Part shown: one piece after another, positions 10,851 to 22,844 of the stretch
How positions within the stretch are numbered: position 1 is the stretch's first letter
How the letters are laid out: each line of letters begins with the position of its first letter
NCBI RefSeq assembly: GCF_023159225.1
Contig: NC_063167.1
Span: forward strand, 74,415,298 to 74,479,297
Direction of reading: 5' to 3'
Length of the DNA: 64,000 bases
From: Perognathus longimembris pacificus
Lineage: Eukaryota > Chordata > Mammalia > Rodentia > Heteromyidae
Program-made: the position numbers and the translations under genes
Notes under the pieces: model-generated
Databases searched by the model: none
Seen by the model: only the letters and a program-made list of their open reading frames with translations
Told to the model about the DNA's origin: nothing

Positions 10851-12322
10851 TACAAAGGGACTGTAGCTGTTCAAAGGGACTGTAGAGGCTGTTCATCCAT
10901 CCTGTTGGAAGGGATGCCAAGGTCCTAAGCTGAACCTAGAAGATAGAAACCACTTAAACAGGCTCATAACAATAAGAATGAGGAAGTAATCAGAAGTCGT
11001 CCAACAAGGAAAAGCCCACATTCACAGCTGAATTTTTCAAGACTTTTAAAGTTGAGCTAACATTGATACTCCTTAAACTTTCCCACAAATTGAAACAGAA
11101 GGATCAATTCCGACTCATTTAATGAAGCTAGCATCACACTCATCCCAGAACCAGGTAGAGATCTCATGAAAAAAAGAGAACTGTAGACCAGTTTCTCTTG
11201 TGAACACAGATATAAAGCTCAATAAACTACTAGTCAACAGAACTCAACAACTAAACATACATTATAATCAAACAGAGTTCATCCCACAGCTGCAAGGCTG
11301 GTTTAACATATGTAAATCAATAAACATAATATATCATATTAATAGAGCCAAAGACAAGAACCACATGATCATCTCAATAAATGCAGAAAAAGCCTTCAAC
11401 AAAAATCTAACATCCAATCATATGTTAAGAGCTCTGGAGAAGCTAGGAATTGAGGGAACATATCTCAGAATAATAAAGGCTATATCTGACAGACCAACAG
11501 CCAACAGTGAAACTGATTGGTGAAAAACTAAATCCATTGCCTTTAAATCAGGAACGAGGCAAGAGTGTCCACTCTCTCCACTCCTCTTTGGTTTAGTTCT
11601 TGAATTCCTAGCCAGAACAGTAAGGCAAGGAAAAAAACAACATAAAGGGGATTCATATAGGGAAAGAAGTCTATCACTATTTGCAATCGACATGATCTTA
11701 TACCTGAAGGACCCAAAAGACTCCACCTCCAACTTCCTAAAACAATAACTTTGGCAAAGTAGCAGGATACAAAATTATCCCACAAAAATCAGTAGTCTTT
11801 CTGCATACCAACAATGTACAAGCAGAGAAAGAAACCAGGAAAACAATTCCATTTGCAGTAGCCTCAAAAGAAAAAAATCTGGGAATAAACTTAACCAAGA
11901 AAGCAAGACTTTCATGGCAAAAATTATAAAAACAGACAGAAATCAAAAAAAGAAATCAAAGACAACATCAGGAAATAGAAAGACCTTCTATGTTCATGGA
12001 TACGTACAATTGATATTGTGAAAATGGCCATACTGCCAAAAGTGACCCCTCATCATAAAGGAAATAAAAATCAAAACAACTCTGAGATTCCTTCTCACCT
12101 CAGTTAGATTGGCCAAAATCATGAATTCAAATAGCAACAAATGTTGGTAGGGATGTGGTGGAAAGGAACCTTACCACACTGTCGGTGGAGTCGTAAACTA
12201 GTACAACCACTCTGGACAGCAGTCTGAAGGTTCCTCAAAAAAACAAAACCTAACCTCCTGTATGACCCAGCCATACCACTCCTTGGCATCTACCCGGAAC
12301 ATCACAAACCAGGGTACTATAG

Positions 12323-12530
12323 GGCTGGGGATATAGCCTAGTGGCAAGAGTGCCTGCCTCGGATACACGAGGCCCTAGGTTCGGTTCCCCAGCACCACAT
12401 ATACAGAAAACGGCCAGAAGCGGCGCTGTGGCTCAAGTGGCGGAGTGCTAGCCTTGAGCAAAAGGAAGCCAGGGACAGTGCTCAGGCCCTGAGTCCAAGG
12501 CCCAGGACTGGCCAAAAAAAAAAAAAAAAC
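12323..12530 (+). mobile_element. young IDL-Geo dimeric SINE inside L1
   Basis: Complete dimer with A tail, flanked by the 14-bp duplication CCAGGGTACTATAG (12309-12322 and 12531-12544). Removing it restores L1 continuity. Confidence 0.93.
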
Positions 12531-13180
12531 CCAGGGTACTATAGAGATGCCTGTACATCCATGTTCATTGCTGCACTATTCACAATAGCAACGCTGTGGA
12601 AACAGCCCAGATGGTCTACAAAAGATTAGTGCATCCAAAAAATGTGGTACTTATATGCAATATGGAAGCTAAATCTAAAATACACCAGGACATGATAAAT
12701 TATACAGGATTGTAGGCATTCACACACAGTTAGACCAAAGGAGGTACTCTTAGGGAAGGAACACAAAGGCACAATGCCTCTGCCTCTGATCACATAAAAT
12801 GGAAATTAGGATGCTTTTTTTTGTCTTATTTGTTCCTTTATCTTTTATGGGGGAGCATCATGGGGGGGCACAGAAGTGGAGGGACAAGGGGTGAACAAAT
12901 ACAGCAGTGGTATTCACTAGACATGATGGAAAATGAATTATACAACTTGTAGGTGAGGACAGGAGGGAAAACTGGGAAAGAGCAAGGGAAGGGGTGACAT
13001 CATCCAAAAGGAATGTACTCTTCATCTGACTTATGTAACAGTTACCCCTCTGTACATCACCCTTAAGATAACATTTTTAAAACACTAAAAACAATAAAAC
13101 AAAATGAAAACTCCCCAAAACAAAAAGCTAAATAAATAAAATCCATGTGCTCACCCTCTTACAATAAAGATTATACCAGT

Positions 13181-13440
13181 AGCCAGGTGCCTACAGTAGC
13201 GCATGCCAGTAATCCTAGCTATTCAAATGGCTGAGATCTGCAGACTGCAGTTTGAAGTCAGACCAGGCAAGAAAGTCCATAAGACTCTTATCTACAATTA
13301 ATCACAACAATTCAGAAGTAAAGCTGTGGCTCAAGTAGTAGAATACCGGTCTTAGAAAAAAAGGATTTTTAAAAAAGCTCAAGGACAGCACCCAGGCCCT
13401 GAGTTCAAGCCCTAGGATCAGCACACACACCCCCAAAAAA
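13181..13440 (+). mobile_element. composite SINE
   Basis: GCGCATGCCAGTAATCC to GTTCAAGCCCTAGGATCAGC, with an extra A-rich insertion near 13360. Confidence 0.8.
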
Positions 13441-13830
13441 TTTATCCCAGTTATGCCCAGCCTAGTGGGTAAGAAGCTGCTGTCCAACCTACAAACCTTT
13501 GCCTAGCTGTGCACATAGGCCTGAGCTTGTTTGTCAGGCCATATCTCCAGAAGTTAAGGGGAAAGGAGGCTTTATTTTTTTCTAACTTGCCCAAATAACT
13601 ACACAGTGTAGCAATGATGTAGCATCTCAGACCCTATGGGCAGGAATCACTGGGTAACACTCTCCTCTGAGCTCCTTTTACTCTCCCACTTCCTATTTTC
13701 TTTGTAGATATTTGAAGTCACCATACTTCTGGTCTGTTCATCTAAATTTCACTTTGCATAGGTCAGAGGTCAGCTCCTGAGACCAACATACATTCTCAGC
13801 TGTCAGACTTTGCAGTCAGATGGATGTGGG
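13441..13830. other. unassigned intergenic sequence
   Basis: No gene or clear repeat recognised. Confidence 0.4.
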
Positions 13831-13860
13831 CTTCTCTCTCTCTATTGCTTGCTCTCTCTC

Positions 13861-13911
<51 letters not shown>
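13831..13911. repeat. CT-rich then (CA)n microsatellite
   Basis: CTCTCT-type sequence to 13865, then 46 bp of CA. Confidence 0.95.
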
Positions 13912-13913
<2 letters not shown>

Positions 13914-14520
13914 GTTCTGGAACCTGCCTGGACATAAATTCCCTTATCTGTAAGATTCAGTTAACTTTCCTATTCTTGGGGGCAGTAGTGCAGATTGTTG
14001 CATACCATGCAATGTTTAACCTCTGCTAAATACTCCAAATGCAATTTCATGCTCATTGCTGAAATGATACAGAAATGTTGGCAGTGAGTTTTGGAATCAT
14101 GAACATTTGTTTAAAGTTTCTTAGAATATAAGTCACATAAAGGCACTGTCTTTTCTTAGTATCTGCCCAACAATGGCACAGGGTAGGAACGCTAATTTTA
14201 CTAGTAGAATAATTAAATGAATAAAATTACTCCTTTGGTTGCACTAGGAATTGGAAACAGAACAACACCATCAACATCCTGTCCAGTAAAAGTATGCTTT
14301 ATTTGTATAATTCAGGAACATGGTTAAAATAGAACTCTGGACTACAGACTTAAGATGCACTTGTACAGTAGAAACAGAATTAAGCATTTGCCTTAGGTTG
14401 ACACAGATGTCCTGGGCTATTAAACTGCAAACCCTTACACTGCATTAAATCCAAACCCAGGGAGGCACAGTTACCTGCACCACCAAATAAACACATCAGC
14501 CATCCATGAGTCACATGAAT
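13912..14520. other. unassigned intergenic sequence
   Basis: Unique-looking DNA, no gene seen. Confidence 0.4.
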
Positions 14521-14521
14521 G

Positions 14522-14712
14522 GAAGAAGGAAAGGTGAGCAAATACAGTCATTATATTGATGTACACTATGGAAAAATGGAACCATGTAACTCAAGGCTAG
14601 GGATGTTATAGGGAAAGAGGCAAGAGAAAGATGGAGAGGGTGAGAGGAATGAAGATTCATTGTGTTCATAGTCTGACTTGTTGAACTGAAATCCCTTTGT
14701 CCAAATTCTTAA
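14522..14712 (+). mobile_element. L1 3' UTR fragment
   Basis: CAAATACAGTCATTATATTG, GAACCATGTAACTCAAGGC and GACTTGTTGAACTGAAATCCC match the other L1 3' ends in the window. Confidence 0.65.
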
Positions 14713-14715
14713 TAG

Positions 14716-14809
14716 AAAGGAAGGAAGAAAAGGAAGGAAGGAAGGAAGGAAGGAAGGAAGGAAGGAAGGAAGGAAGGAAGGAAGGGAAGGAAGGAAGGAA
14801 GGGAAGAAG
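14716..14809. repeat. (GGAA)n microsatellite at an L1 tail
   Basis: GGAA units with few interruptions, starting at the 3' end of the L1 fragment. Confidence 0.95.
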
Positions 14810-14984
14810 GATTTTAAAGATGTATGAATGGAAGCATTCAGTCAGGACCAGTGATACAGAAACCTGGTATGAAAATGCTATAAACTGTCACCTTTCCAGT
14901 AGCTCCCAAAAGAAGCTGGGGTGATCAATGACTGGAAAATTTATTTAAAGATAGAAAAAAATAGAAACTAGAGATAACCCACAC

Positions 14985-16600
14985 TAACCCAGAAAGGCTA
15001 CAAATCAAAGAAAGGTTGGACAAATGGGACTGCATCAAACTGCAGAGCTTCTGCACGGCAAAGGACATAGCTCACAAGATAAACAGAAAGCCCACAGACT
15101 GGGAGAAGATCTTTACTGGCCATTCAATGGACAAAGGCCTCATATCTAAAATATATGCAGAACTAAAAAAATTACCCTCTTCCAAAACAAAACCGCAAAG
15201 AACCAATAGCCCACTCATCAAGTGGGCTAAAGACCTACAAAGAGACTTCTCTGATGAGGAAATGAGAATGGCCAGGAGACATATGAAAAAATGCTCTACA
15301 TCACTGGCCATAAAAGAAATGCAAATCAAAACAACATTGAGATTCCATCTCACCCCAGTAAGAATGTCATATATCAAGAAAACTAACAATAACAATTGTT
15401 GGAGGGGATGTGGCCAAAAGGGAACCCTACTTCATTGTTGGTGGGAATGTAAACTGGTTCAGCCACTCTGGCAAGCAGTATGGAGATTCCTCAGAAGGCC
15501 AAATATAGAACTCCCCTATGACCCAGCAGCCCCACTTTTGGGTATCTATCCAAAAGACCACAAACATGCCACCACAAGACCACAGTAATGCCACCAGCAC
15601 AACAATGTTCATCGCAGCACAATTTGTCATAGCGAGAATCTGGAACCAACCCAGATGCCCCTCCATAGACGAATGGATCAGGAAAATGTAGTACATATAC
15701 ACAATGGAATTTTATGCCTCTATGAGAAAGAATGACATTGTCCCATTTGTAAGGAAATGGAAGGACTTGGAAAAAATTATACTAAGTGAAGTGAGCCAGA
15801 CCCAAAGAAACATGGACTTGTATGGTCTCCCTTATTGGGAATAATTAGTACAGGTTTAGGCAGCTCATAGCAGAGCATCACAAGACCCAATAGCTATACC
15901 CTTATGAACACCTAAGACGATGCTAAGTGAAATGAACTCCATGTTATGGAGACAATTGTTATATCACAGTTGTGACTACTTTCAAGGTCCCATGTGTATC
16001 TGTAGCTTCTACTATTGATGATGTTCTTGTATCACCTTCCTGTGGTTGTACCTACACTATCTCTGTAATCTTATCTGAGTATATTGGAAACCTTGTATAC
16101 TGGTATTGGAACTAGGAAATTGAAAGGGAATACCAAAATTGAGAGACACAGGGTAAAAAAAGACAAACAACTACAATAGCAATACTTGCAAAACTGTTTG
16201 GTGTAAGTGAACTGAACACCTCAGGGGGGGAAATAGTAAGGGGGAGGGGGAAGGGGGTATGAGGGACAAGGTAACAAACAGTACAAGAAATGTATCCAGG
16301 GGCTGGGGATATAGCCTAGTGGCAAGAGTGCCTGCCTCGGATACACGAGGCCCTAGGTTCGATTCCCCAGCACCACATATACAGAAAAACGGCCAGAAGT
16401 GGCGCTGTGGCTCAAGTGGCAGAGTGCTAGCCTTGAGCGGGAAGAGGCCAGGGACAGTGCTCAGGCCCTGAGTCCAAGGCCCAGGACTGGCCAAAAAAAA
16501 AAAAAAAAAAAAAAAAGAAATGTATCCAATGCCTAACATATGAAACTGTAACCTCTCTGTACATCAGTTTGATAATAAAAATTTGAGAAAAAAAAAACTA
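14985..16600 (+). mobile_element. 5'-truncated LINE-1, ORF2 C-terminus and 3' UTR
   Basis: An open frame at 15016-15588 (190 codons) carries the L1 ORF2 C-terminal region: WDCIKLQSFCTAKD, KGLISKIYAELKKL, KKCSTSLAIKEMQIKTTLRF and the Cys-rich CWRGCGQKGTLLHCWWECK. Homology continues past a stop through WNQP-R-CPSIDEWI to about 15835. The 3' UTR has a G-rich polypurine tract near 16224-16260, AATAAA at 16574-16579 and a short A tail. Better preserved than the neighbouring L1, but 5'-truncated and interrupted by an IDL-Geo SINE. Confidence 0.92.
16299..16514 (+). mobile_element. young IDL-Geo dimeric SINE inside L1 3' UTR
   Basis: Complete dimer with a long A tail and the 14-bp duplication AAGAAATGTATCCA at 16285-16298 and 16515-16528. 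Confidence 0.93.
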
Positions 16601-16734
16601 AAAATGAAATGAGAGCCAAAGACAGGTAGAGAGTTCAATGACTCTCCAACACCAGGTCTCATTTAAAAGCAAAATATTAGTACACTAGGAAGACTAACTT
16701 GCTCAGTTCCTCATCAGCAGAAAATACCAAGACT

Positions 16735-16806
16735 GGGCTGGGATGTAGCTCAGTGCCTAGCAAGCACAACACCCTGGGTTAGATCCTCTGTACAAAAAAC
16801 AAAACA
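16735..16806 (+). mobile_element. ID-like monomer SINE
   Basis: GGGCTGGGATGTAGCTCAGTGC and GGGTTAGATCCTCTG boxes, A-rich tail. Confidence 0.8.
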
Positions 16807-17029
16807 AACTCAGAAAGTGCCAAGACTTCTGCAGTTGTTTGTTTTTTTTTTTTTCTCAATGGAGAGTCTTGATGCCCTCTAACAAGCCAACTTGAATCTG
16901 AAACATAAAGGCAAGTATGAGGAGTTTTTATCCCTAACCCCTTCTTTACAGTAGCATACCAATCTAACTCACTCTCCCCTCTACTTTCCCTTTGAAAACA
17001 CTCAAGATATAAAACTAAGCATAGAACTA

Positions 17030-17880
17030 TCCTATAACTAGAAATACCACTCACGTATTTATCCAAAAGATTACAAGTCGGATACAGTAAAGACCCTTGC
17101 ACATCAAGGTTCATTGCTGCACTACTCCCACAGCCAAGGTATGGAAATAGCTCAGATGCCCTACAGTGGACGAGTGGACTAATAAAATATTATATATAAC
17201 ATATATTACATATATAATGTGACATATATAAGTAATATACTTAAATATAGTGGAATTTTACTCCTCCATCAGGAAAAATTATGGCATTGGCAAGAAAATG
17301 GATGAATTGGGAAAAAATCGTGCTAAGTAAAGAAAGTCAGGCTCAGAGAGACAAAGGAGGTGTCTTTTCTCTCCTACTTGGAAGTTAGATTTAAATTACA
17401 AACATCTATGTAACAAATAGTGTCATATGCATGTGCACAGAAACTATAGTATTGTAGGTGTGGGGGAGGACTATGGTAGTGTTAAATCCTTTGAACAATT
17501 AGCTCACCATTTAACAAAATGAATGCCAGGAGGCTAGAACTTGTACTGTGTGTGTGTGTGTGTGTGTGTGTGTCTGTGTGTGTCTGTGTCTGTGTGTGTG
17601 TGTCTGTCTGTCTATGTGTCTGTGTCTGAGAGAAAGAGGTCAAGAGGATCAGAGAAGACAAATGAAGAGGGGAGGGGGGAGAATGAAGTCATAATATTCA
17701 ATATTCAAGTGTGAAAATGGAACTATATAATGAGAGAATGGATGGCATTGAAAGAGATAGGGGAGAACGATGAAAGGGGTGACACTGACCTACATGCATT
17801 GTAGTCAAACTGACATGTTGAATTGAAACCCTTTTCTACTGCTACTTAAATAAATAAATAAGCAAACAAATAAATAAGAC
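17030..17880 (+). mobile_element. LINE-1 3' end (ORF2 tail and 3' UTR)
   Basis: TTCATTGCTGCACTACTCCC, GGAAATAGCTCAGATGCCC and GAATTTTACTCCTCCATCAG are ORF2-tail words. It is interrupted by an AT-rich stretch (17195-17240) and a TG repeat, ending in an AAAT-type tail. Confidence 0.8.
17547..17628. repeat. (TG)n / TGTC microsatellite within L1
   Basis: TG repeat with scattered TC variants. Confidence 0.95.
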
Positions 17881-18961
17881 TGGCACAATGTACCTCAGTG
17901 AGGCAGGCTTCTCATTCTTATAACGGTGCCACAGGGAACTGCACGGCTAGCGCTCTGTGTGCTAATGTAGCGTGAGGTCATGCTCGCTGAGGCAGACAAC
18001 CAGAGTGTGTCAATTTGGAGGGGGAAATATTTCTCCCAGCTCTGGCAAGATATTTTACACTAAAAACCCCAGCTATTTCCAATGGAAGATTTACTAAGTG
18101 AGCTACACCCCAGGGGAATGTACGCTAATAAGTTCCTTTATTCCACAACGTTCAATTTGCTCCACCCTCTTTTTAAAAGATAATGATTTTTTTTTTAGCT
18201 CTTCCAAATCAAAGCAATTTGTGTTTCCCTAATGTGAAAAGTTCCATTTGCTTTGCTCATATCACCTAGACATTATGCTGTTGGGCAGAAAAAATACATT
18301 AAATGTTGCTACTTGGATAAATAAACGCTTCATTTCTCAAAGAAAGAAGACAGACTTTTCTATGTCTACCAGTGAACGATCTACAGGCATTGCTGAGCTG
18401 CGATTCATGGGCTCCCGTTACTTGAGTAGGTGCCTGTAAAGAGCCAGGTGGTGTTTATGCAGATGGCTGAGCAAGTTACAATGTGTTCTTCCTTTTGGAT
18501 AAAACATTAGTGTATCAGATGTGACAAATCAGATGTTCATCTTCCACACTTGTGCATTATTTTACATCGAGAATTAGATGATGTGCTGGCTTAGCTTTTT
18601 GTTGTTGTTGTTGTTGTTTCTTTCCTGGAGAATAAGTTCATAAATAAATTTCTCTCGATGCTCTGTATAATCACAGTCTCACAGCATAGCAAACTGGCTA
18701 GGTAATATGATAATTGCCACTTTACCTGTTTTTGCATTGTCTAAGAGAGAAAATATATGTTCTAAACTAATGAAAAATGAACCATTCATACATGCTAAGA
18801 GCTATTTAAGATTTTCTGCTCCTATGCTCTTGTCCTCCAGGGAAAGCAGGGTTTTCTCCTAAACACCTTGAGATTAAGCACCTGATACCCCAGTGTCCAA
18901 AACGCAAACTCAAATGAACTTCTTCTAAGCCAGTGGTATGTACTTAAAAGTACTATCAGCT
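17881..18961. other. repeat-poor single-copy block, possible distal regulatory DNA
   Basis: About 1 kb with no SINE or L1, including 18000-18600 with TATTTTACACTAAAAACC, CCCTAATGTGAAAAG and ATGCAGATGG words and a TTG run at 18598-18619. No coding potential recognised. The contrast with its repeat-dense neighbours suggests constraint, unmeasured. Confidence 0.35.
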
Positions 18962-19203
18962 AGCCAGGAGCTGGTAGCTCATGCCTGTAATCCTAGCTAC
19001 TCAGGAGCTGAGATCTGAGGATTGTAATTCAAAGCCAGCCCTGGCAGGAAAGTCTGTGAGACCTTTATTTCCAATTAACCACAGAAAACCAGAAGTGGAG
19101 TTGTGGCTCAAATTGGTAAAGCATTAGCCTTGAGCAAAAAGAGCGTGGGACAGCACCCAGGCCCTGAGTTGAAGCCCCATGACAAGCAAAAACAAAAAAA
19201 AGA
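18962..19203 (+). mobile_element. composite SINE
   Basis: Full landmark order from AGCCAGGAGCTGGTAGCTC to GAAGCCCCATGACAAGC and an A-rich tail. Confidence 0.88.
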
Positions 19204-19341
19204 GTCTGAGATCTGATAATCATAATTCAAAGCCAGTTTGGAGGAAAGTCAGTTAGACTCATCGCCAATTAATCACCAGAAAACCAGAAGCAGAGCTGTG
19301 GCTCAAAGTAATAGAGCACTATCCTTGAGCAAAAAACTCAA
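19204..19341 (+). mobile_element. composite SINE, 5'- and 3'-truncated
   Basis: Begins within the B1-like half (TCTGAGATCTGATAATC) directly after the A tail of the previous copy, and is cut by the next one. Confidence 0.75.
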
Positions 19342-19343
19342 GA

Positions 19344-19564
19344 AGCTGGGCACTGGTGGCTCACACCTGTAATCCTAGCTTCTTAAGGGGCTGAAATCTG
19401 AGGATTGCAGTTTAAGGCCAACCCTGGGAAACTAGGTAAACTACTCAGAAAAAGCTGGAAGTAGCACTGTGGCTCAAATGGTAGAATGCTAGTTTTGAGC
19501 ACAGAGACTCAGGGACAGCACCCAGGCCCAGAGTTCTAGGCCCAGGACTGACAAAAAAAAAAAG
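19344..19564 (+). mobile_element. composite SINE
   Basis: GCTGGGCACTGGTGGCTCAC to GGCCCAGGACTGACAAAA; the third of three same-sense copies in 600 bp. Confidence 0.88.
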
Positions 19565-19639
19565 TACCTGGATGGACCTCAAAGCCCTGTTGATTGCAAG
19601 GCAGACTATACTACTTGAGTTGGGCTTCCATCTCCTTTT

Positions 19640-19766
19640 TATGGTAGTTATTTCTAAGGTAAGTTCTCGCTTTATGCCTGGCCCAGCCCAGATTGTGATC
19701 CTCCTCCTGTCGCTTCCCATGTCCATGGGGATGACAGGTTTATGTCACTGTGCCCAGCCATTGTGC
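19640..19766 (-). mobile_element. B1-like fragment, reverse
   Basis: GGGGATGACAGG and TCACTGTGCCCAGCC are the reverse of a 7SL-type SINE start; the left part is weak. Confidence 0.45.
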
Positions 19767-20744
19767 TATAGCTGAGAGTAGGTATGAGCCACCACCACCA
19801 CCGCTAGCCATTGCCTGAGATGGAGTCAAAGCCCATGCTCATAACAACTGCGTTCTGTGGCAACATGTAAGTCTATCAAATGAGATAACAAATTTGTTAT
19901 CAAATGAGATAACAAATTTCTAATGTGAAATACCGTATCACTCAGTCATTCTTTTTTTTTACTTCTCTCATCCACATTCTACTACACAATCATCTTCAAA
20001 GTCCAGCCTCTTCTACATCCTAACCATCTCTAGTCCACTCTCAGTCTCCTTTCCACTGTGACTGACCTCAGCCCTCTTTACCAACTTTCAGAATTAGAAC
20101 TAGAGTTCCCACTCCCCTTTCTACTGCATTCTCTTAGCCAGTAGTTATGGAATATTATAATCACTCATGCTATAAAATCCTTACAAAACTTATAAGAGAT
20201 TTCCAATGCAAAAAAAAAGAGTGAAAATGATAGGCTTTGTCTAAGGTTACATAGTTAATAAGGACAAGAAGTTTACTTACACCCAGGTCTCCTGACTCTC
20301 AAATCACTACTCTATCCCCTCACCTGTCACTCTTGTCTTCTGAACTTCAATCATGAATTCAACACAGAGGCAGCCACATTACAGACCTCACACATCAAAC
20401 TGACATTATTCCCATAGCATTTTCTATCTCCCTTATAGCATTTGGATAAATAAGATTTGCAATTTTACCATGATTTGTGTACAGTTGTATCTTCTCTACT
20501 CTCTACAATATCAGTTCCTTTAAAGCAAGAAGGAAAATATTTATCTTGAAATCCCTTCACACCCAAAAATATGTCCTATACATGCCTGTCACTCAACAAA
20601 TAATTCATAAGGAAGTAGACCTATCCTGGTCTTTGATAATTCAAAAACTATTTCACAGTCATCATTATGAACAGCCTTGGATGTTAGTGTTGATAACACT
20701 GTTGAGAAGAAACAAAGAGAGAGAATAATGGAATAACTAACTGC
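19767..20744. other. unassigned intergenic sequence
   Basis: No gene seen. Contains a perfect 24-bp tandem duplication near 19874-19920. Confidence 0.4.
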
Positions 20745-20830
20745 TTTAAACGGCTGTATTCCTTTTTTATTGCCGCATAGCAAAGAACCACAAAACCAGC
20801 TGCTTAAAACTACCCACTATTACTACCTAT
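20745..20830. repeat. ancient interspersed repeat remnant, family not assigned
   Basis: GGCTGTATTCC, CACAAAACCAGC and GCTTAAAACTACC resemble an old mammalian repeat; the same type recurs near 25930. Confidence 0.35.
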
Positions 20831-20871
20831 TATTGCTATTACTGTCAGTTTTCATGGGCAAGAGAACAAGT

Positions 20872-21152
20872 ATACTCATTGGCTTTCTCAGTGCTGTGGC
20901 AGGATGCCTGAGACAAACAAGTTACAAGGAGAAAAGATTTATTTTGCTGGTGGTTGCAGAGGTTTCAGCCCATCATGGCAAGGAGGGTGACCAGAATGAC
21001 AAAGGGACCAGGAACCTCAAGGTCACCCACTTCCCCTTGTTGACCCACTTCCCCTAGGTAGGCCCTACTTCCTAGAATAGTCTCCAGTCCCTCTAAAAAT
21101 GCAACCAGCATCTGGGGACCAAAAGTTCTGAACACATAATGCAAGCCATAAC
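20872..21152 (-). mobile_element. solitary LTR of MaLR (MST/MLT1) type, reverse
   Basis: Read on the minus strand it starts with a TGTTATGG-like end, has TGTTCAGAACTTTTGGTCCCC, GGAAGTAGGGCCTA, then AATAAATCTTTTCTCC and CTCAGGCATCCTGCCACAGC, the classic order of a MaLR LTR. No internal region or protein is present. Confidence 0.65.
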
Positions 21153-22234
21153 ATGAGCCATGGTCTACTTTGTTGTCTGCTCCATCCTCGCAAGGCTGCT
21201 GCAGAGTGTGTGCCATACTTATGTACCTTTCTGGAACCCTAACTGTGGACATAATTCAGTCCCTGTCGTTATAGCTGGGAACCCCACTGGCTGTCAGCTG
21301 TGAACCCCATTTAGCTCTGCTTTTTGCCCTGTGGCTCTCTCACACATGACAACTTATTTCCTCAATGCCAGCAAGACAGTCTAAGACTCAGCTTTGTACA
21401 ATTCAGCTGATCATCTCCATGAGTTTATGATAAAGGCTATGTTTTCATAGACTTCATATCAGACTGAAATGCTGTACAAGGCAATGAAATTTAGACTCAG
21501 CTGCATCATCTTTGCTTTGTAGTAAAACCTGATGTAGAGAATGTGAACAGTTACCTCATCTTATACAGGGCCACTTGAAAGGAAGGGCTTATGCTGGGTC
21601 TGGGTATCTTAGGAGTGACCTTTGCTTTCTGCCAACATGTGCGCTCCTCAAAAGCAGATGCTGAGACAAGACTTGTTGCAGCAGTTATTTATTAAGGAAT
21701 TTTCTAGACGTGCCTCAGTCGGCAGCTCAGGTGGTAGGATTCTGACTAGAGTTCTGGTTATATGGGTGATCTTCACACCAGACTGACCAAGGTCAACCAA
21801 GAGACTGCCCAGTGGCTCCTGAAGGAGACTGACCTGTTGCCCCACTGTATGATGGAGTGTCACAACAAGGGCCAGGTGAACGATTATGTCCAGTACCAGC
21901 ACGTATTACATGGAAACCTCATTTACTTAGCTTCCATCACAGCCCAAAGGGTACTTCAAAAGCAGTGGAATTGGAATAGATTGGTTAGTAGATGGAGTAA
22001 CTGAACGTCATCCATTTCCCATGAAATCCAGACCAGTTCTTCACCAAACTCCACTGTGTAAAGCACAAATGAAATTTCTGTGGTTCTTTTTCTCTGCAAA
22101 AAGCAATAACTAAAAGAAAGAAGAAATAGGCAGGAAAGGAAAAGAAAGCAGCAAGGATTCCAATATGTAACATATTCCCAGGAAGCTCAGCAGAGCTCAT
22201 ATGACATCTGAGGGTTTCCAGGTGGTGAACAGAT
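21153..22234. other. unassigned intergenic sequence
   Basis: Higher GC than its neighbours (21600-21960) but no protein family recognised in the short open frames. Confidence 0.35.
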
Positions 22235-22245
22235 AAGCCAGTCTT

Positions 22246-22496
22246 TTTTTTTTTTTTTTTTGGTGGGTAATGGGACTTGAACTCTGGGCCTGGGTGCTGT
22301 CCCTGAGCTCATTAGCTCAAGGCTAGTACTCTACCACTTGAATCACAATGCCACTTCTGGTTTTCTGGTGATTAATTGGAGATAAGAGTGTCATGGACTT
22401 TCCTGCCCAGGCTGGCTTTGATCCACAATCCTCAGAGCTCAGCCTCCTGAGTAGCTAAGATTACAGGTGTGAGCCACTGGCACCCTGCTAGCTGAG
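22246..22496 (-). mobile_element. composite SINE, reverse
   Basis: Starts with a T run, then GAACTCTGGGCCTGGGTGC, TAATTGGAGATAAGAG and CTCCTGAGTAGCTAAG. The 11-bp target duplication AAGCCAGTCTT is at 22235-22245 and 22497-22507. Confidence 0.93.
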
Positions 22497-22507
22497 AAGC
22501 CAGTCTT

Positions 22508-22750
22508 AACCTGCCTAACTGTCACCAACTGGTGAAAGGGCTTCCTTAGAAGAGGATAAATGTCCAGATTCTTGGGGCATCCACAGGCAAATAGGAGGAG
22601 ATAGATGATCTAAGATCAGCCTTCTCACAAAGTAATGTAGATGCTAGGGGTTAGGAATAAAGTCTGTAGATGTTCATATGAGCAAAAATGAAGAAAAGAA
22701 AGAAATCATAGTGGGGCATTGACATTATTTACTATAAAAAAATCACATCC
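22508..22750. other. unassigned intergenic sequence
   Basis: Nothing recognised. Confidence 0.4.
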
Positions 22751-22842
22751 GGGGCTGGTGGTGTAGCACAGTGTTTGGGGGCTTGCCTAGTGTCTGTAAG
22801 ACCCTGGGTTTGATCTCTAGCACTACAGAATGGAAGGAAAAA
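22751..22842 (+). mobile_element. ID-like monomer SINE
   Basis: GGGGCTGGTGGTGTAGCACAG and GGGTTTGATCTCTAGCAC boxes, A-rich tail. Confidence 0.85.
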
Positions 22843-22844
22843 AG

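Larger units (their letters stand above)
9930..13090 (+). mobile_element. LINE-1 block (degenerate ORF2, internally deleted, with SINE insertions)
   Basis: Homology to L1 ORF2 reverse transcriptase is clear: the open stretch at 11200-11523 includes [21 protein letters not shown] and [16 protein letters not shown]. The following bases encode the GTRQGCPLSP-like and FADD-like regions with frameshifts and stops. Near 12040-12070 the sequence jumps from the KMAILPK-like region to the AIKEIKIKTT-like region, a deletion of several hundred bp. The 3' UTR runs to about 13090 (CTCTGTACATC). It is broken by a SINE half at 10775-10850 and an IDL-Geo copy at 12323-12530. It is dead as a source element; the stretch 9930-10260 is assigned to L1 less firmly. 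Confidence 0.85.

Noticed and set aside
15016..15588. Host protein-coding gene of 190 codons
   Set aside because: The sequence is the C-terminal part of L1 ORF2 with its Cys-rich motif, followed by an L1 3' UTR.
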